DNA of 64,000 bases from Pseudomonadales bacterium. Its GTDB lineage: Bacteria; Pseudomonadota; Gammaproteobacteria; Pseudomonadales; Ketobacteraceae. A program made the translations under genes and the position numbers. This document shows, one piece after another, positions 1-9,818 of the stretch. Positions within the stretch are counted from its first letter, which is position 1. Each line of letters begins with the position of its first letter. The notes below the pieces were generated by a model, which saw only the letters and a list, made by a program, of their open reading frames with translations, made no database searches and was not told the DNA's origin. The stretch covers positions 97,171-161,170 of the forward strand of contig NZXG01000048.1 of the NCBI GenBank assembly GCA_002701845.1. The letters run 5' to 3'.

Positions 1-2
1 CC

Positions 3-1688
3 GCCCGTGCTTCGGAGCTGTTGCAGTCGCAGATCTGGCAGCCCCTCTCGGCTTATCCGCTACAACCCCAACTGGGAGAGACCGCCCTCGCCACGGTGGA
101 GGATGCCGGCCCCCAGCAGCCGGGTTTTAATGAATATCACCCGCTGTTCACCCAGGACGGGGTCTATGGAGCCATCAGTGGCTACGGTGCCGCCGATGGT
201 GCCTGGGGCAACGATTTGGTGGGTTCGGTGCTGGCGGGCCCCCTGGCGCTGAGCCTGGGGCAGTTCCATTATGAAGCCAACGGCTGGCGGGACAATGCCA
301 AACAGGAGCAGGATCTGTATAACGGTTTGCTGCAGTACCAGGTTTCCCCCCAACTGCAATTGCAATACGAACATCGGGAGCTGAACTGGGACACCGGCTA
401 TATCACGCCGGAATTGGGAGTGCCCTTGGGGCGGGATGAGGCCGAACAGATCGAGCGGGATTCCGATCGCGTGGCGGTGGTGATGCGGCCGGCGGCGGAT
501 CTGGCCTGGGCGCTGTCCCTACAGGACAATGAGTACGAGCTTCGTCGCCGCAGTAATGTTGGCAGCAGTGACACCACGCAGGACGGCGTGGATGAAACCG
601 CCAAGGTCTACGAATGGCAATGGCTAAAACGGAGCGACGCATACCAGCTGTTGTTCGGGTTGGAATACGACGATGTGGAATACCGGCAAGGGGTGGTTCA
701 ATCACTGTTTCAGGAGCTGGGTCCCGGTACTTTTGTCCAGTTGGACGTGAATATTCTGCAGCAGACCGAGGCCCGCTATCAAAATGCATACCTGTATTTC
801 AATTATCAATTGCAGCCGCAGCTGCAATTGAACACCGGCCTGGCTTATGTGAAGGATGATTACGAGGGCTTGATAGATACTGCTCAGGTGGAAACTTTTG
901 GCACACCCCTGTTTACCACGGTCACTCCCAGTGGCAGAGTCCGGGCGGTGGACGATGAGCCCGATGAGTGGCTGCCCAAGTTGGGTCTGGTCTATCAGGT
1001 AACGGAGGACCACCAGGTAGCCCTGGCCGCCATGCGCTCCATTGCCCGACCGGACTCGGTGCCGCGCACCCTGGAACCCACGCTCTTTTCCGGCTTCAAT
1101 CAGTTGTTCAATGATCCTGAGCGCACTCTGGCGAAAAGCCTGGCCCTGCGCTGGGATGGCCGGATGGATGATCTGGCCATGGGGGCCGCTGTTATGCGGC
1201 GCAAGCTGGAAATACCGGTGCTGGATACCGACAACGGCCAGCGTTTAAGCTCCGATTACGACGAGGACAGCCTGGACCTATACCTATACCGGCCTCTGGG
1301 GCAGGAAGCGGCGTTGTCCGTGGCTGGCCAGTGGCTGGAAACAGAGTGGGATGAGGGCGATGCCATTAATCTCGGAGTTGACAGGTTCAACCGTTATTCC
1401 CTGCCCATTACGCTGGGCCTGTTCAACCGTTCCCGCACCTCAGTGCAGTTGCAGCACACCTATTACAAGCAGAAAATCATTGAGGCCGGCGCCGGTGAGC
1501 GCCTGGAGGACTCGGAGTGGATCACCGACGTGCAGCTGAAGTACCGGTTGCCGTCCGTGCGCGGTTCGCTGGTCTGTGGTATCAATAACCTGCAGGATCA
1601 TCGGCAGGAGTTTGTGGGGGGCTCGCCGCAGGTGTTGGCGTTTTATCCCGGTCGTCAGTGGTTCGTTAATATCAATCTTAATCTCTAG
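3..1688 (+). CDS. TonB-dependent-receptor-like outer membrane protein, C-terminal part (5' end outside window)
   Basis: The reading frame is open from the first bases of the window, so only the C-terminal ~560 residues are present and no real start is visible. The protein alternates aromatic/hydrophobic and polar residues in long strands separated by acidic turns (for example around the LQLQYEHRELNWD and YLYFNYQLQPQLQLNTGL segments), which is the look of an outer-membrane beta-barrel. It resembles the barrel part of TonB-dependent receptors, but no plug domain or TonB box can be seen here. It ends FVNINLNL without the usual terminal Phe. A small lipoprotein gene follows 9 bp after its stop and is probably co-transcribed. 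The substrate is unknown. Family assignment is by strand pattern only. Confidence 0.6.
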   Translation, partial: ARASELLQSQIWQPLSAYPLQPQLGETALATVEDAGPQQPGFNEYHPLFTQDGVYGAISGYGAADGAWGNDLVGSVLAGPLALSLGQFHYEANGWRDNAKQEQDLYNGLLQYQVSPQLQLQYEHRELNWDTGYITPELGVPLGRDEAEQIERDSDRVAVVMRPAADLAWALSLQDNEYELRRRSNVGSSDTTQDGVDETAKVYEWQWLKRSDAYQLLFGLEYDDVEYRQGVVQSLFQELGPGTFVQLDVNILQQTEARYQNAYLYFNYQLQPQLQLNTGLAYVKDDYEGLIDTAQVETFGTPLFTTVTPSGRVRAVDDEPDEWLPKLGLVYQVTEDHQVALAAMRSIARPDSVPRTLEPTLFSGFNQLFNDPERTLAKSLALRWDGRMDDLAMGAAVMRRKLEIPVLDTDNGQRLSSDYDEDSLDLYLYRPLGQEAALSVAGQWLETEWDEGDAINLGVDRFNRYSLPITLGLFNRSRTSVQLQHTYYKQKIIEAGAGERLEDSEWITDVQLKYRLPSVRGSLVCGINNLQDHRQEFVGGSPQVLAFYPGRQWFVNINLNL

Positions 1689-1697
1689 GAGAATCGT

Positions 1698-2102
1698 ATG
1701 AATAAGCTGAGTTCAGGCTTTCAGGCCTGGGTACAATTGGGGCTGGTATTATTGTTGGCTCTGGGGGGCATCAGTTGCAGTGATGCGGCGGAGGATAAAG
1801 GCGGTTCTGGCAAGGATGCGATCATACTCCCTGACACCGATCAGCCGCTGATGCCTTTTGCCATTTTCTTTACCACTGATGGTAAGCCGGTGCCGTTTCA
1901 GATCAACGCAAAGCGCGACGGCTATGTGCCAGTGAAAATCCGGGACCGCAAAGATCCTCCTGTGGAAGGTAAGATACTGGGCATTGAACCTATCAGCGTG
2001 ATTTACGTGAAAGGCTCCTGCATTATTCCCATCAAAACCGGCAAGATCGAATACACTATCACCATTGAAGACGACAATATCTGCAAAGCGATGGGGCACT
2101 GA
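1698..2102 (+). CDS. small hypothetical lipoprotein
   Basis: This is a 134-aa protein with a strong Shine-Dalgarno (AGGAG, 6 bp before ATG). The N-terminus has a hydrophobic stretch (LGLVLLLALGGISC) ending in a Cys at residue ~27, which suggests a lipoprotein signal peptide, although Gly at the -3 position is atypical for a lipobox. The mature part is about 105 residues, mixed charge, with two further Cys near the end (GSCIIPI and DNICKAMG). No family is recognised. It lies directly behind the outer-membrane barrel gene, so a periplasmic accessory role for that barrel is possible, but this is only context. Confidence 0.65.
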   Translation: MNKLSSGFQAWVQLGLVLLLALGGISCSDAAEDKGGSGKDAIILPDTDQPLMPFAIFFTTDGKPVPFQINAKRDGYVPVKIRDRKDPPVEGKILGIEPISVIYVKGSCIIPIKTGKIEYTITIEDDNICKAMGH

Positions 2103-2123
2103 CGATCGGATAATACCAAGGCC

Positions 2124-3014
2124 CTAATCGTTCACCACCAAGATTCTGGCGTCCAGGTGGCAGCTGTCACCGGGCGCCAGTTCCACCCGATCCTCCAGGA
2201 CATTGGCGGTTTCCACGCAGAGCATGCGGCGCCAGGCTTCGTCGGGGAACTGGCTTAACCGTTTGCCTTTATCGATCCAGGGGTTCCATACCACTGCGGA
2301 AGCCGAATGCTTTGATTCAATACGAATGCGGCGCCGCCAGCCGGAATCGATTATTTCAATGCCGTCTCTTGTTCCCAGATAAATTCGGTCAGTTTCCGCA
2401 TTGATTGCTACACTGCCGGCTTGGGTGCGGCGTTCCCATTGCGCCAGTGTATCCACATAGGTTTTCTGTTCCAGCCCGCCAACGCGTACCTGGTCAACGT
2501 CGCTCACCGCGAAATAACTGTGCAGGGCCTGGGTCAGGGTCAGGTTTTTGCTGCTGCGATTATGGGTGCTCAGGCAAAGCGACAATTGCGCGCCGATGGT
2601 AACGGTGAGGGTCAGCTCCACGTCCTCCGGGAAGGTCGCGGGCCAACGCCGGTGGGGAAAACCGAATTCCAGGGTTACCGTCTCCGCTGCCGGATCCACC
2701 CGCCGTAACACCCAGGGCGCGTTCCGAACCCAGCCGTGGGCCGGCTGCTCTCCCCCCGGCAAAAGCTGGCGCACACTGGGGGGATTACGGTCGGCGGCCC
2801 CGAACCAGGGCCAGCAGACGGGAATCCCGCCCCGCACCGACTGGCCCCGCTCAAACCCCGCCTGCTCACTGAGCCAAATCACCGGCTGCTGTCCGTGGGG
2901 GGTGTATTCGAGTACCTGTGCCCCCTGCAGGGCGATCAGGGCAGATCCCTGGGGATGAGTCACCTGCAGGCAGGGCAGTTCGTTGTGCTGACATACGCTG
3001 ATCCGCGCGCTCAT
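2124..3014 (-). CDS. D-hexose-6-phosphate mutarotase (aldose 1-epimerase family)
   Basis: This is a 296-aa cytoplasmic enzyme of the YeaD/galactose-mutarotase-like fold, expected to interconvert anomers of glucose-6-phosphate and related sugars. Family landmarks are the VIWLSEQAGFERGQSVRGGIPVCWPWFG region (sugar-phosphate binding Arg and the GGIP motif), the ALHSYFAVSD segment with the catalytic His, and the VVWNPW...FPDEAWRRMLCVE segment with the conserved Glu. The reading frame continues 53 codons upstream, but the family start is MSARIS at 3014, preceded by an AGGATGG ribosome site; the upstream part has no homology look. It converges with the lipoprotein gene. Confidence 0.88.
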   Translation of the reverse strand: MSARISVCQHNELPCLQVTHPQGSALIALQGAQVLEYTPHGQQPVIWLSEQAGFERGQSVRGGIPVCWPWFGAADRNPPSVRQLLPGGEQPAHGWVRNAPWVLRRVDPAAETVTLEFGFPHRRWPATFPEDVELTLTVTIGAQLSLCLSTHNRSSKNLTLTQALHSYFAVSDVDQVRVGGLEQKTYVDTLAQWERRTQAGSVAINAETDRIYLGTRDGIEIIDSGWRRRIRIESKHSASAVVWNPWIDKGKRLSQFPDEAWRRMLCVETANVLEDRVELAPGDSCHLDARILVVND

Positions 3015-3137
3015 GGGGCCATCCTGTGATGGAAAGCCGGTGAGTTTAGCACCGAACCCAATAGAACTGACACATAGGGTCAGAATGTGACCAGAACGCT
3101 TCGATGCCTTTAGTGCCACGTTCGTGGTTAAAATTAA

Positions 3138-3166
3138 TAAACACAGAAATTTCATGCGCTTATAAA
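3138..3166 (+). promoter_or_regulatory. candidate sigma-70 promoter in the gap before the TetR gene
   Basis: A TAAACA element (3138-3143, 4/6 match to TTGACA) and TATAAA (3161-3166, 5/6 match to TATAAT) are separated by exactly 17 bp. It points toward the orphan terminator at 3248-3288. This is a pattern match in an AT-rich stretch and could be chance. Confidence 0.3.
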
Positions 3167-3172
3167 AACTCA

Positions 3173-3288
3173 AAAAGTTGGCAGGCTGGTTGCAAAATAA
3201 CCAGTGCAGCGATACAGACCTTCAACGCTGTTAACTTCTTGCTGGGAGCCCCAGTCTGCGTCCCCCCACGCAGCTGGGGCGTTTTTTT
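3173..3288 (+). ncRNA. candidate small RNA ending in an orphan intrinsic terminator
   Basis: The 391-bp gap between the mutarotase start (3014, minus strand) and the TetR start (3406) has no credible protein gene. It contains a promoter-like pair and, about 80 bp further on, a very strong Rho-independent terminator on the plus strand. No plus-strand gene ends nearby: the lipoprotein gene stops at 2102, more than 1.1 kb upstream, with a minus-strand gene between. The simplest reading is a ~115-nt small RNA, roughly 3173 to 3288. The start is inferred from the promoter guess. No known sRNA family was recognised. Confidence 0.35.
3248..3288 (+). terminator. strong intrinsic terminator
   Basis: The arms GCCCCAG-t-CTGCGT (3248-3261) and ACGCAG-CTGGGGC (3268-3280) pair with one bulged T around a C6 loop and are followed by G and seven T residues (3282-3288). 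The T-run lies only on the plus-strand 3' side, so it acts for rightward transcription. Confidence 0.85.
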
Positions 3289-3405
3289 GCCCGCTGGCGC
3301 CGGAAATTCCACGGCTAACAACGTCTTAACCCCCCGCCGAACCATGAATTCCCGTAGACTTTCGAGTATTATCTGCGGCCAGGTACACAAACTGGTTACT
3401 TCGCC

Positions 3406-4098
3406 ATGGCAGAGAACAGTGTTTTAAACTACCGGGGTCGCAAGACCAGCCGTGCCCGCAGCGAGCAGCGGCGGCGGGCCATCCTGGAGGCCGCATTGCG
3501 TATTGTGGTGCGGGATGGGGTGCGGGGGGTGCGACATCGGGCGGTGGCCCGGGAGGCCGGCGTACCCCTGTCCGCCACCACGTATTACTTTGATGACATT
3601 TCCGCATTGATTGCGGACACTTTTACCCTGTTCGCGGAAACCGCCATTCGTGAAGTGGTGCAGCCCATCTATCAATACCTGGCGGACTGGATTCATCAGC
3701 ACCAACAGGAAATGCAGGGGGCTATAGTCAGTGATCAGTTGTTGGATGAGCTGGCGGCTCTGATCGTGAATCTGGTACAGCAGGAGCTTACCGAAAATCG
3801 CCAGCATTTACTGGCGGAGCAGGCCTTTAAGCACGAATGCCTGCGGGATGCGGGGCTGCGGGCGGTGGCACAAACCTATTTCGATCATCTGCTGGAAGGC
3901 CTGGTTGCCCTGTGCCGCCATATTCAGGTGGACGATCCGGACACCGCCGGGGAGTTACTAATGGGCACCGTGTTCCGGATTGAGCACGAGGCCCTGATGG
4001 TGCCAGTGGAGGATTTTGATGCCGCCAAGGCCCGGCGTATGATTCGCCGCCTGCTGGCGGGCTTTCTGCCCATTGCCGGCCCACTGCCACGGAACTGA
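3406..4098 (+). CDS. TetR/AcrR family transcriptional regulator
   Basis: This is a 230-aa repressor-type protein. The N-terminal ~55 residues form the TetR helix-turn-helix ([41 protein letters not shown]), with the typical [10 protein letters not shown] recognition-helix end. The C-terminal ~150 residues are helical and divergent, as usual for the ligand-binding and dimerisation part. Its stop overlaps the ung start by one base (TGATG), so the two are probably one transcript, although a functional link to uracil repair is not obvious. The target is unknown. Confidence 0.88.
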   Translation: MAENSVLNYRGRKTSRARSEQRRRAILEAALRIVVRDGVRGVRHRAVAREAGVPLSATTYYFDDISALIADTFTLFAETAIREVVQPIYQYLADWIHQHQQEMQGAIVSDQLLDELAALIVNLVQQELTENRQHLLAEQAFKHECLRDAGLRAVAQTYFDHLLEGLVALCRHIQVDDPDTAGELLMGTVFRIEHEALMVPVEDFDAAKARRMIRRLLAGFLPIAGPLPRN

Positions 4099-4805
4099 TG
4101 ATGACTACGCCACAAATCAAACTGGAACCCAGTTGGAAACAACACCTGTTGCCGCAGTTCGAGCAGGAGTACATGAAAAATCTGCGCCGGTTTCTGCTGC
4201 AACAAAAACAGGCCGGGAAGGTGATCTTTCCCAAAGGCGATGAGTACTTCAATGCCTTCAATCTGACCCCCTTTGACCAGGTCAAAGTGGTGATCATCGG
4301 CCAGGATCCCTACCATGGCCCCGGGCAGGCCCATGGCCTGTGTTTTTCAGTGCGAGCGGGGGTGACACTGCCGCCCTCGCTGCAGAATATTTTCAAAGAG
4401 ATTCACTCGGATCTGGGGCTGCCCATCCCCAAAACCGGCTGCCTCACCCACTGGGCGGAGCAGGGCGTCCTGCTGTTGAATGCGGTACTGACGGTAGAAC
4501 AGTCCCGGGCCGCCGCTCACCAGGGCAAGGGCTGGGAGCAGTTTACCGATGCCGCCATCCGCCAGTTGAGTGAACAGCGGGAAGGCATTGTCTTTATGCT
4601 CTGGGGCAGTTATGCCCAGAAAAAAGGCCAGATCATCGACACCAGTAAACACTGTGTGCTGAAAGCACCCCACCCATCGCCGCTTTCCGCCCACCGCGGT
4701 TTCTTTGGCTGCAAACACTTCTCCAAAGCCAATGCCTACCTGAAGTCCATCGGCAAAACCCCCATTGACTGGTCCGTGCCGGAGCCGGCAACCGCCACCG
4801 GCTAA
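4098..4805 (+). CDS. ung: uracil-DNA glycosylase
   Basis: Family-1 UDG removes uracil from DNA to start base-excision repair. The protein is 235 aa, normal for the family. The water-activating motif GQDPYHG (Asp at ~70), the uracil-binding Asn in LLLNAVLTV, and the DNA-intercalation motif [14 protein letters not shown] with the catalytic His (~192) are all present. Two adjacent ATGs (4098, 4101) could start it; the first overlaps the TetR stop. The 3' end overlaps the convergent regulator gene by 4 bp. Confidence 0.97.
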   Translation: MMTTPQIKLEPSWKQHLLPQFEQEYMKNLRRFLLQQKQAGKVIFPKGDEYFNAFNLTPFDQVKVVIIGQDPYHGPGQAHGLCFSVRAGVTLPPSLQNIFKEIHSDLGLPIPKTGCLTHWAEQGVLLLNAVLTVEQSRAAAHQGKGWEQFTDAAIRQLSEQREGIVFMLWGSYAQKKGQIIDTSKHCVLKAPHPSPLSAHRGFFGCKHFSKANAYLKSIGKTPIDWSVPEPATATG

Positions 4806-5683
4806 CCTTTCTGCAGGCGGCGGTAACCGGAAGGGGAGAGGCCGGTGACCTTTTTGAACAGGCGGGAGAAATATTGCGGGTCGCCATAACCCAGCTCCGC
4901 GGCCACTTCGGCCACGGATCGCTGACTGATGTCCAGCAGGTAGCAGGCCCGTTCCATCTTCAGATGGATAAAATGCTGAATCGGGGAGTAACCGGTGAGT
5001 GCCCGGTAACGCTTGGCAAAATGATACTTCGACAAATGAGCCGCCGCCGCCAGCTTATCCAATTCCAATTCGCCGTTAAGGTGGGCGGTCATCAACGACT
5101 GAATCCGGTCCAGATCGATAGGCTGGCGCGCCTGCTGGGTTTCCCGGGTGGTGAGCAGCGCCAGGTAGGACAGACTTTGTTTCAGCTGTTGCGAGGCATG
5201 AATCAGCGCCTTCAGGTTGTAGCCGGTGTGCTGGACACTGAACAGGGCATCGAAGTCAGTGATGATCTTGGGATGCAGACCCAGCTGGATACAATACTGT
5301 TGTTCCGGTAATCCCAGATTCGCAATATAGTCCCTGGCCCGCTGACCGGAAAAGTGTACCCAGCGCAGGGTCCAGGGGGTTTTGGGGGCCGCCTGGTAGC
5401 GATGGGAAACCCCGGCCGGCAACACCACCAGATCACCAGCCGTCACTTGCGCCTGCGTTGCCCCCACCAGCAGCCGGCCACTGCCGGCACTGCAGTACAT
5501 AATCAGGTTATCCTGGTGATGGGAACGGGTCATGTTGTGGCCCGACGCTTCCGGGTAGTAGCCCATGCCGTTGACGTAGAGGGATTCCGTCAGCGGGTGG
5601 CGGGCCAGTTGCTCGTTGGCGAAATGGGGGACAAAGAAGCGAATCGCCCCCGGGGTCAGGGGCCAGCCTGATGATACCGGCAC
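4802..5683 (-). CDS. mmsR: AraC-family regulator, MmsR-like
   Basis: This is a 293-aa activator with an N-terminal cupin-like effector domain ([22 protein letters not shown] ... [14 protein letters not shown]) and two C-terminal helix-turn-helix motifs ([36 protein letters not shown] and [34 protein letters not shown]). The start chosen is GTG at 5683, which has GGGAG 7 bp upstream; the frame is open further but without an equally good site. It is divergent from the valine/methylmalonate-semialdehyde operon, exactly as mmsR is from mmsAB in Pseudomonas, so activation of that operon is inferred. Confidence 0.85.
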   Translation of the reverse strand: MPVSSGWPLTPGAIRFFVPHFANEQLARHPLTESLYVNGMGYYPEASGHNMTRSHHQDNLIMYCSAGSGRLLVGATQAQVTAGDLVVLPAGVSHRYQAAPKTPWTLRWVHFSGQRARDYIANLGLPEQQYCIQLGLHPKIITDFDALFSVQHTGYNLKALIHASQQLKQSLSYLALLTTRETQQARQPIDLDRIQSLMTAHLNGELELDKLAAAAHLSKYHFAKRYRALTGYSPIQHFIHLKMERACYLLDISQRSVAEVAAELGYGDPQYFSRLFKKVTGLSPSGYRRLQKG

Positions 5684-5927
5684 TGTGGATCTCCCAAAAA
5701 ACAATATAGTCCATATTATTAGCAAGATCGTCAATGGTGCCGGGCGCCCGCCTGTGTTAAAAATGACAAAAGTAAGAATTCCAATAAAGCGGCTAAGCCA
5801 CGAAACACAGCAATAACGCATAAAGCATCAAAGAAAGTAGTCAATGTTCACTCCCAGTGGTCTCCAAGCCCCAGTGTCTGTAGTCCATGGGAACCTGAAA
5901 TCAGATCTGAAATCAGAGGGAAGCCCC
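5684..5927. promoter_or_regulatory. divergent control region between mmsR and the mmsA operon
   Basis: This 244-bp gap lies between the GTG of the AraC-type regulator and the ATG of mmsA. It must carry both promoters and the activator site. It has AT-rich stretches (around 5695-5725 and 5756-5800) against the GC-rich surroundings. I could not define a convincing direct-repeat operator by eye. The mmsA frame stays open back to 5844, but the ribosome site GAGGGA before 5928 decides the start. Confidence 0.5.
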
Positions 5928-7430
5928 ATGTCAGCACCGATTCAAGTGCAGCAACTCATTGCCGGAGAGTTCCAGCACAGCGCCAGCAAAGACCTGATCG
6001 ATGTCACCAACCCCGCCACCCAGGAGGTGATCGCCCGGGTACCCTGTACCACCGACGCCGAAATGCGTCAGGCCATCGACTCCGCCAAGGCGGCATTCCT
6101 CAGCTGGCGCAACACCCCGGTATCGCAACGGGCCCGGGTGATGCTGAAGTATCAGGACCTGCTGAAACAGCATCATGACGAATTGGGGGAAATTCTGGCC
6201 CGGGAGACCGGCAAGACCTTTGAAGACGCCAAGGGCGATGTTTGGCGCGGTATCGAAGTGGTGGAGCATGCCGCCAATATACCCAGCCTGCTGATGGGCG
6301 AGACGGTGGAAAATGTGGCCCGGGGCATTGACACCTATTCCTACACCCAGCCCTTGGGTGTCTGCGCGGGGATCACCCCGTTCAACTTTCCCGCCATGAT
6401 TCCTCTTTGGATGTTCCCCCTGGCCATAGCCTGTGGTAACACCTTTATTCTGAAGCCTTCCGAACAGGATCCCCAGACCCCCATGCGGCTGGCGGAGCTG
6501 TTCCTGGAGGCCGGTGCCCCCCGTGACGTACTGCAAGTGGTGCACGGTCGTAAGCAGCAGGTGGATATGCTGCTCACCGACCCGGAGATTAAAGCCATTT
6601 CCTTCGTCGGCTCAGTGCCGGTGGGTCAATACATTTACCGCACCGGCACCGCCAATATGAAGCGGGTGCAGGCCTTTGCCGGCGCCAAAAACCACATGGT
6701 GGTGATGCCCGATGCCAACCGCGAGCAGGTGGTGAATAACATTGTTGGCGCCTCCTGTGGCGCCGCCGGTCAGCGCTGCATGGCCATCAGTGTGGCGGTG
6801 CTGGTGGGCCAGGCCAGCGAGTGGATCGATGATATCAAGACCGCACTGGGTAATATCCGCCCCGGGGCCTGGGATGACGACCAGGCGGCCTTCGGGCCGT
6901 TGATCAGTCCCCAGGCCAGACAGCGGGCCCTGGATCTGATTGCCAAAGGCAAGCAAGAGGGCGCCACATGCCTGCTGGATGGCAGTGACTGCACCGTGGA
7001 AGGTTACCCCGATGGCAACTGGATTGGCCCCACGCTGTTCACCGACGTCACCCCGGAAATGAGTATTTACAGCGAAGAGATTTTCGGGCCAGTACTCTGT
7101 GTGATCTGCGTGGACACCCTGGAAGACGCCATCGCCCTGATCAATGCCCACCCCTGTGGCAACGGCACCTCCATCTTCACCGCCAGCGGCGCCGCCGCCC
7201 GCAAATACCAGCATGAAATCGAAGTGGGCCAGGTGGGTATTAATGTACCGATTCCCGTGCCGCTGCCGTTCTTCTCTTTCACCGGCTGGAAGGCGTCGTT
7301 CTACGGGGACCAGCATGCCTATGGCAAGCAGGCCATCCGTTTCTACACCGAAACCAAAACCATCACCGCCCGCTGGTTTGAATCGGACATTGCCGATGTG
7401 GGCCCCAATATGACCATTAACCTGAAGTGA
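5928..7430 (+). CDS. mmsA: methylmalonate-semialdehyde dehydrogenase (CoA-acylating)
   Basis: This 500-aa enzyme converts methylmalonate semialdehyde plus CoA and NAD to propionyl-CoA, the last step of distal valine degradation. It has the ALDH features [18 protein letters not shown], the nucleotide-binding FVGSVPVG, and the catalytic Cys in [10 protein letters not shown] (residue ~284). CoA-acylating MMSDHs have this same GQRCMA signature and lack the general-base Glu of hydrolytic ALDHs. It is the first gene of a four-gene operon with the next gene starting 6 bp downstream. Confidence 0.96.
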   Translation: MSAPIQVQQLIAGEFQHSASKDLIDVTNPATQEVIARVPCTTDAEMRQAIDSAKAAFLSWRNTPVSQRARVMLKYQDLLKQHHDELGEILARETGKTFEDAKGDVWRGIEVVEHAANIPSLLMGETVENVARGIDTYSYTQPLGVCAGITPFNFPAMIPLWMFPLAIACGNTFILKPSEQDPQTPMRLAELFLEAGAPRDVLQVVHGRKQQVDMLLTDPEIKAISFVGSVPVGQYIYRTGTANMKRVQAFAGAKNHMVVMPDANREQVVNNIVGASCGAAGQRCMAISVAVLVGQASEWIDDIKTALGNIRPGAWDDDQAAFGPLISPQARQRALDLIAKGKQEGATCLLDGSDCTVEGYPDGNWIGPTLFTDVTPEMSIYSEEIFGPVLCVICVDTLEDAIALINAHPCGNGTSIFTASGAAARKYQHEIEVGQVGINVPIPVPLPFFSFTGWKASFYGDQHAYGKQAIRFYTETKTITARWFESDIADVGPNMTINLK

Positions 7431-7436
7431 TACGCC

Positions 7437-8597
7437 ATGAATTTTGATCTGAATGAGGATCAGCTGGCGTTTCAGCAGGCGGCGCAACAGTTTGCCGCCA
7501 GCGAGCTGGCCCCCAACGCCGCCCAGTGGGATGCGGAAGCCACGTTTCCGGTGGATGTGATCCGGGCCGCCGGGGAAATGGGCTTTTGCGGGGTGTACGC
7601 ACCGGAAGCCGCCGGCGGCATGGGCCTGTCCCGGCTGGATGCCCATCTGATCTTCGAACAACTGGCCTGGGGTTGTACCTCCACCGCGGCCTACATCACC
7701 ATTCACAACATGGCCACCTGGATGGTCACGCAGTTCGGCAGCGCCGAGCTGGTACAGCGCTGGGGGCAGGATCTCTGCTCCGGCGCCAAGCTGGCTTCCT
7801 ATTGCCTGACCGAGCCCGGGGCCGGTTCCGATGCCGCCTCCCTCAAAACCCGGGCGGAGCGGCAGGGGGATCACTACCTGCTGAACGGCAGCAAGTGCTT
7901 TATCTCCGGTGCCGGTTCCACCGACGTGCTGGTGTTGATGGCGCGCACCGGTGACGCGGGGGCCGGGGGCATTTCCTGTTTCCTGGTGGAAGCCAATCTG
8001 GACGGGATTGAATACGGTCGTAAAGAGGAAAAAATGGGTTGGAACTCCCAGCCCACCCGTACCATCACCTTCGACAATGTGAAAGTGCCGGTGGAGTGTC
8101 TGGTGGGTAATGAGGGCGACGGTTTCAAGTTTGCCATGAAGGGCCTGGATGGCGGCCGTATTAATATCGCCACTTGCTCATTGGGTACGGCGCAGGCGGC
8201 CCTGGAAGCGGCGCAGCGATATCTGCAGGAACGCCAGCAGTTCGGCCGCCCAATTGCGCAGTTTCAGGGCCTGCAGTTCAAGTTGGCGGATATGCTCACC
8301 GAGCTGGTGGCCGCGCGGCAGATGGTGCGGCTGGCGGCGGTAAAGCTGGATCAGCAGCACGTGGACGCCACGGTGTATTCCGCCATGGCCAAACGCTTTG
8401 CCACCGATGTGGGCTTTGCGGTCTGTAATGAGGCCCTGCAGATTCACGGTGGCTATGGCTATATCCGCGAGTATCCACTGGAACGGCACGTGCGGGATAC
8501 CCGGGTGCATCAGATTCTGGAAGGCACCAACGAAATCATGCGGGTGATTATCGCCCGTCGGGCATTGATGGAAGGGGCAATGGAGGTGATTCAGTGA
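7437..8597 (+). CDS. acyl-CoA dehydrogenase, probable isobutyryl-CoA dehydrogenase
   Basis: This 386-aa flavoprotein has the family signatures YCLTEPGAGSDAASLKT (FAD/acyl-CoA site), MGWNSQPTRTITFDNVKVP, and the C-terminal IHGGYGYIREYPLERHVRDTRVHQILEGTNEIMRVII, where the Glu of LEGTNE is the catalytic base. The location between mmsA and the hydrolase gene indicates isobutyryl-CoA to methacrylyl-CoA oxidation in valine breakdown; other short/branched acyl-CoA substrates cannot be excluded. It overlaps the next gene by 4 bp (GTGA), so translation is probably coupled. Confidence 0.92.
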   Translation: MNFDLNEDQLAFQQAAQQFAASELAPNAAQWDAEATFPVDVIRAAGEMGFCGVYAPEAAGGMGLSRLDAHLIFEQLAWGCTSTAAYITIHNMATWMVTQFGSAELVQRWGQDLCSGAKLASYCLTEPGAGSDAASLKTRAERQGDHYLLNGSKCFISGAGSTDVLVLMARTGDAGAGGISCFLVEANLDGIEYGRKEEKMGWNSQPTRTITFDNVKVPVECLVGNEGDGFKFAMKGLDGGRINIATCSLGTAQAALEAAQRYLQERQQFGRPIAQFQGLQFKLADMLTELVAARQMVRLAAVKLDQQHVDATVYSAMAKRFATDVGFAVCNEALQIHGGYGYIREYPLERHVRDTRVHQILEGTNEIMRVIIARRALMEGAMEVIQ

Positions 8598-9715
8598 CGG
8601 AGCCGGTAATTTACGAGACTCTGGCGGCGGGTAATGGCAAAGCCATTGGTGTGGCCACTCTGAACGCGGAAAAAAAACTCAACTCGTTAAACCTGGACAT
8701 GGTGATGTCATTGCTGGAGCGACTGCCCCGCTGGGAGCAGGACGACAGCATCAGTTGCATCTGGTTGCAGGGGGCGGGGGAGCGGGCCTTCTGCGCCGGC
8801 GGTGATGTGCTCTGGCTGCGGGAGCAAATGCTGAAACCGCGGGATCAGGCGCTGCCCGGGCTGCAATCATTCTTCGAAAATGAATACCGCCTGGATTATC
8901 TGATTCACCGTTATCGCAAGCCCATCCTGTGTTGGGGCCAGGGCATCGTGATGGGGGGCGGTACCGGCCTGATGTCCGGGGCCTCCCATCGGATCGTTAC
9001 CGAAGCCTCGCGCATTGCCATGCCGGAAATCAGCATCGGTCTGTATCCGGATGTGGGCGGTACCTGGTTTCTCAACCATGCCCCCGGCCGTACCGGCCTG
9101 TTCCTGGGCCTGACCGGCGCCAACTTCAATGCCGCCGATGCGTTGTTCGTGGGCATGGCGGACCGCTTTGTGGCCAGCGAGCACAAGCAGGCCCTGCAGG
9201 ACAGCCTGTGCCAGCAGGAGTGGAGCGACTCCCTGGCGCAAAACCATAGCCTGGTGAACAACCTGTTGCGTCGCTTCGAGGAGAAAGGACAGCTGCCGGC
9301 CAGCAAAGTGCGGGAGCATTATGATCTGATCCAGGATCTGACCGATGGCGATACCGCGCCCCAGGTGGTGGACAATATTCTCAGCCTGGACACCGATGAT
9401 GCCTGGCTGCAGAAAGCGGCGGCCACTCTGAAAGTCGGTTGTCCCACCAGTGCCCATCTGGTGTTTCAGCAGCGGGTACGGGGCAGCAAGCTCTCTTTGC
9501 CCGAAGTGTTTCAAATGGAGCTGGTGATGGCCCTGCAATGCGGCCTGCATCCGGACTTTAAAGAAGGCGTGCGGGCGCTGCTGGTGGACAAGGACGGTGC
9601 CCCCAACTGGACCTATCCCTCGGTGGCGGAGGTGGAACCGGGCTGGGTGGAAGAGCACTTTGTGCCGCCCTGGCCGGATGGGGTGAACCCCCTGCAGGAT
9701 CTGGGGAAACCCTGA
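8594..9715 (+). CDS. 3-hydroxyisobutyryl-CoA hydrolase / enoyl-CoA hydratase-isomerase family
   Basis: This is a 373-aa crotonase-fold protein, longer than a simple enoyl-CoA hydratase (~260 aa), as expected for the HIBCH type. The oxyanion-hole segments are GERAFCAGGDVLWL and GQGIVMGGGTGLMSGASHRIVTE, followed by MPEISIGLYPDVGGTWFLNHAPG, the characteristic HIBCH stretch. It releases CoA from 3-hydroxyisobutyryl-CoA so that MmsB can oxidise the free acid. The start is the GTG overlapping the previous stop. A gene for the methacrylyl-CoA hydratase step is not present between these genes. Confidence 0.88.
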   Translation: MTEPVIYETLAAGNGKAIGVATLNAEKKLNSLNLDMVMSLLERLPRWEQDDSISCIWLQGAGERAFCAGGDVLWLREQMLKPRDQALPGLQSFFENEYRLDYLIHRYRKPILCWGQGIVMGGGTGLMSGASHRIVTEASRIAMPEISIGLYPDVGGTWFLNHAPGRTGLFLGLTGANFNAADALFVGMADRFVASEHKQALQDSLCQQEWSDSLAQNHSLVNNLLRRFEEKGQLPASKVREHYDLIQDLTDGDTAPQVVDNILSLDTDDAWLQKAAATLKVGCPTSAHLVFQQRVRGSKLSLPEVFQMELVMALQCGLHPDFKEGVRALLVDKDGAPNWTYPSVAEVEPGWVEEHFVPPWPDGVNPLQDLGKP

Positions 9716-9818
9716 ACAAGCCTGAGTGGCTCCCGCGGGGCCGCAAGCTGAATACAGTCTCCGGTGTCGGCAGAGCGACAACGGCAATCGGCACTGACAT
9801 AATCATAAGGAGAACATC

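Noticed and set aside
3015..3173. N-terminal extension of the mutarotase with a hydrophobic start
   Set aside because: The family start is at 3014 with a good ribosome site; the extension has no conserved content.
9725..9750. GC-rich palindrome before mmsB as an operon terminator
   Set aside because: There is no T-run after it, and mmsB continues the pathway, so an end of transcription here is unlikely.
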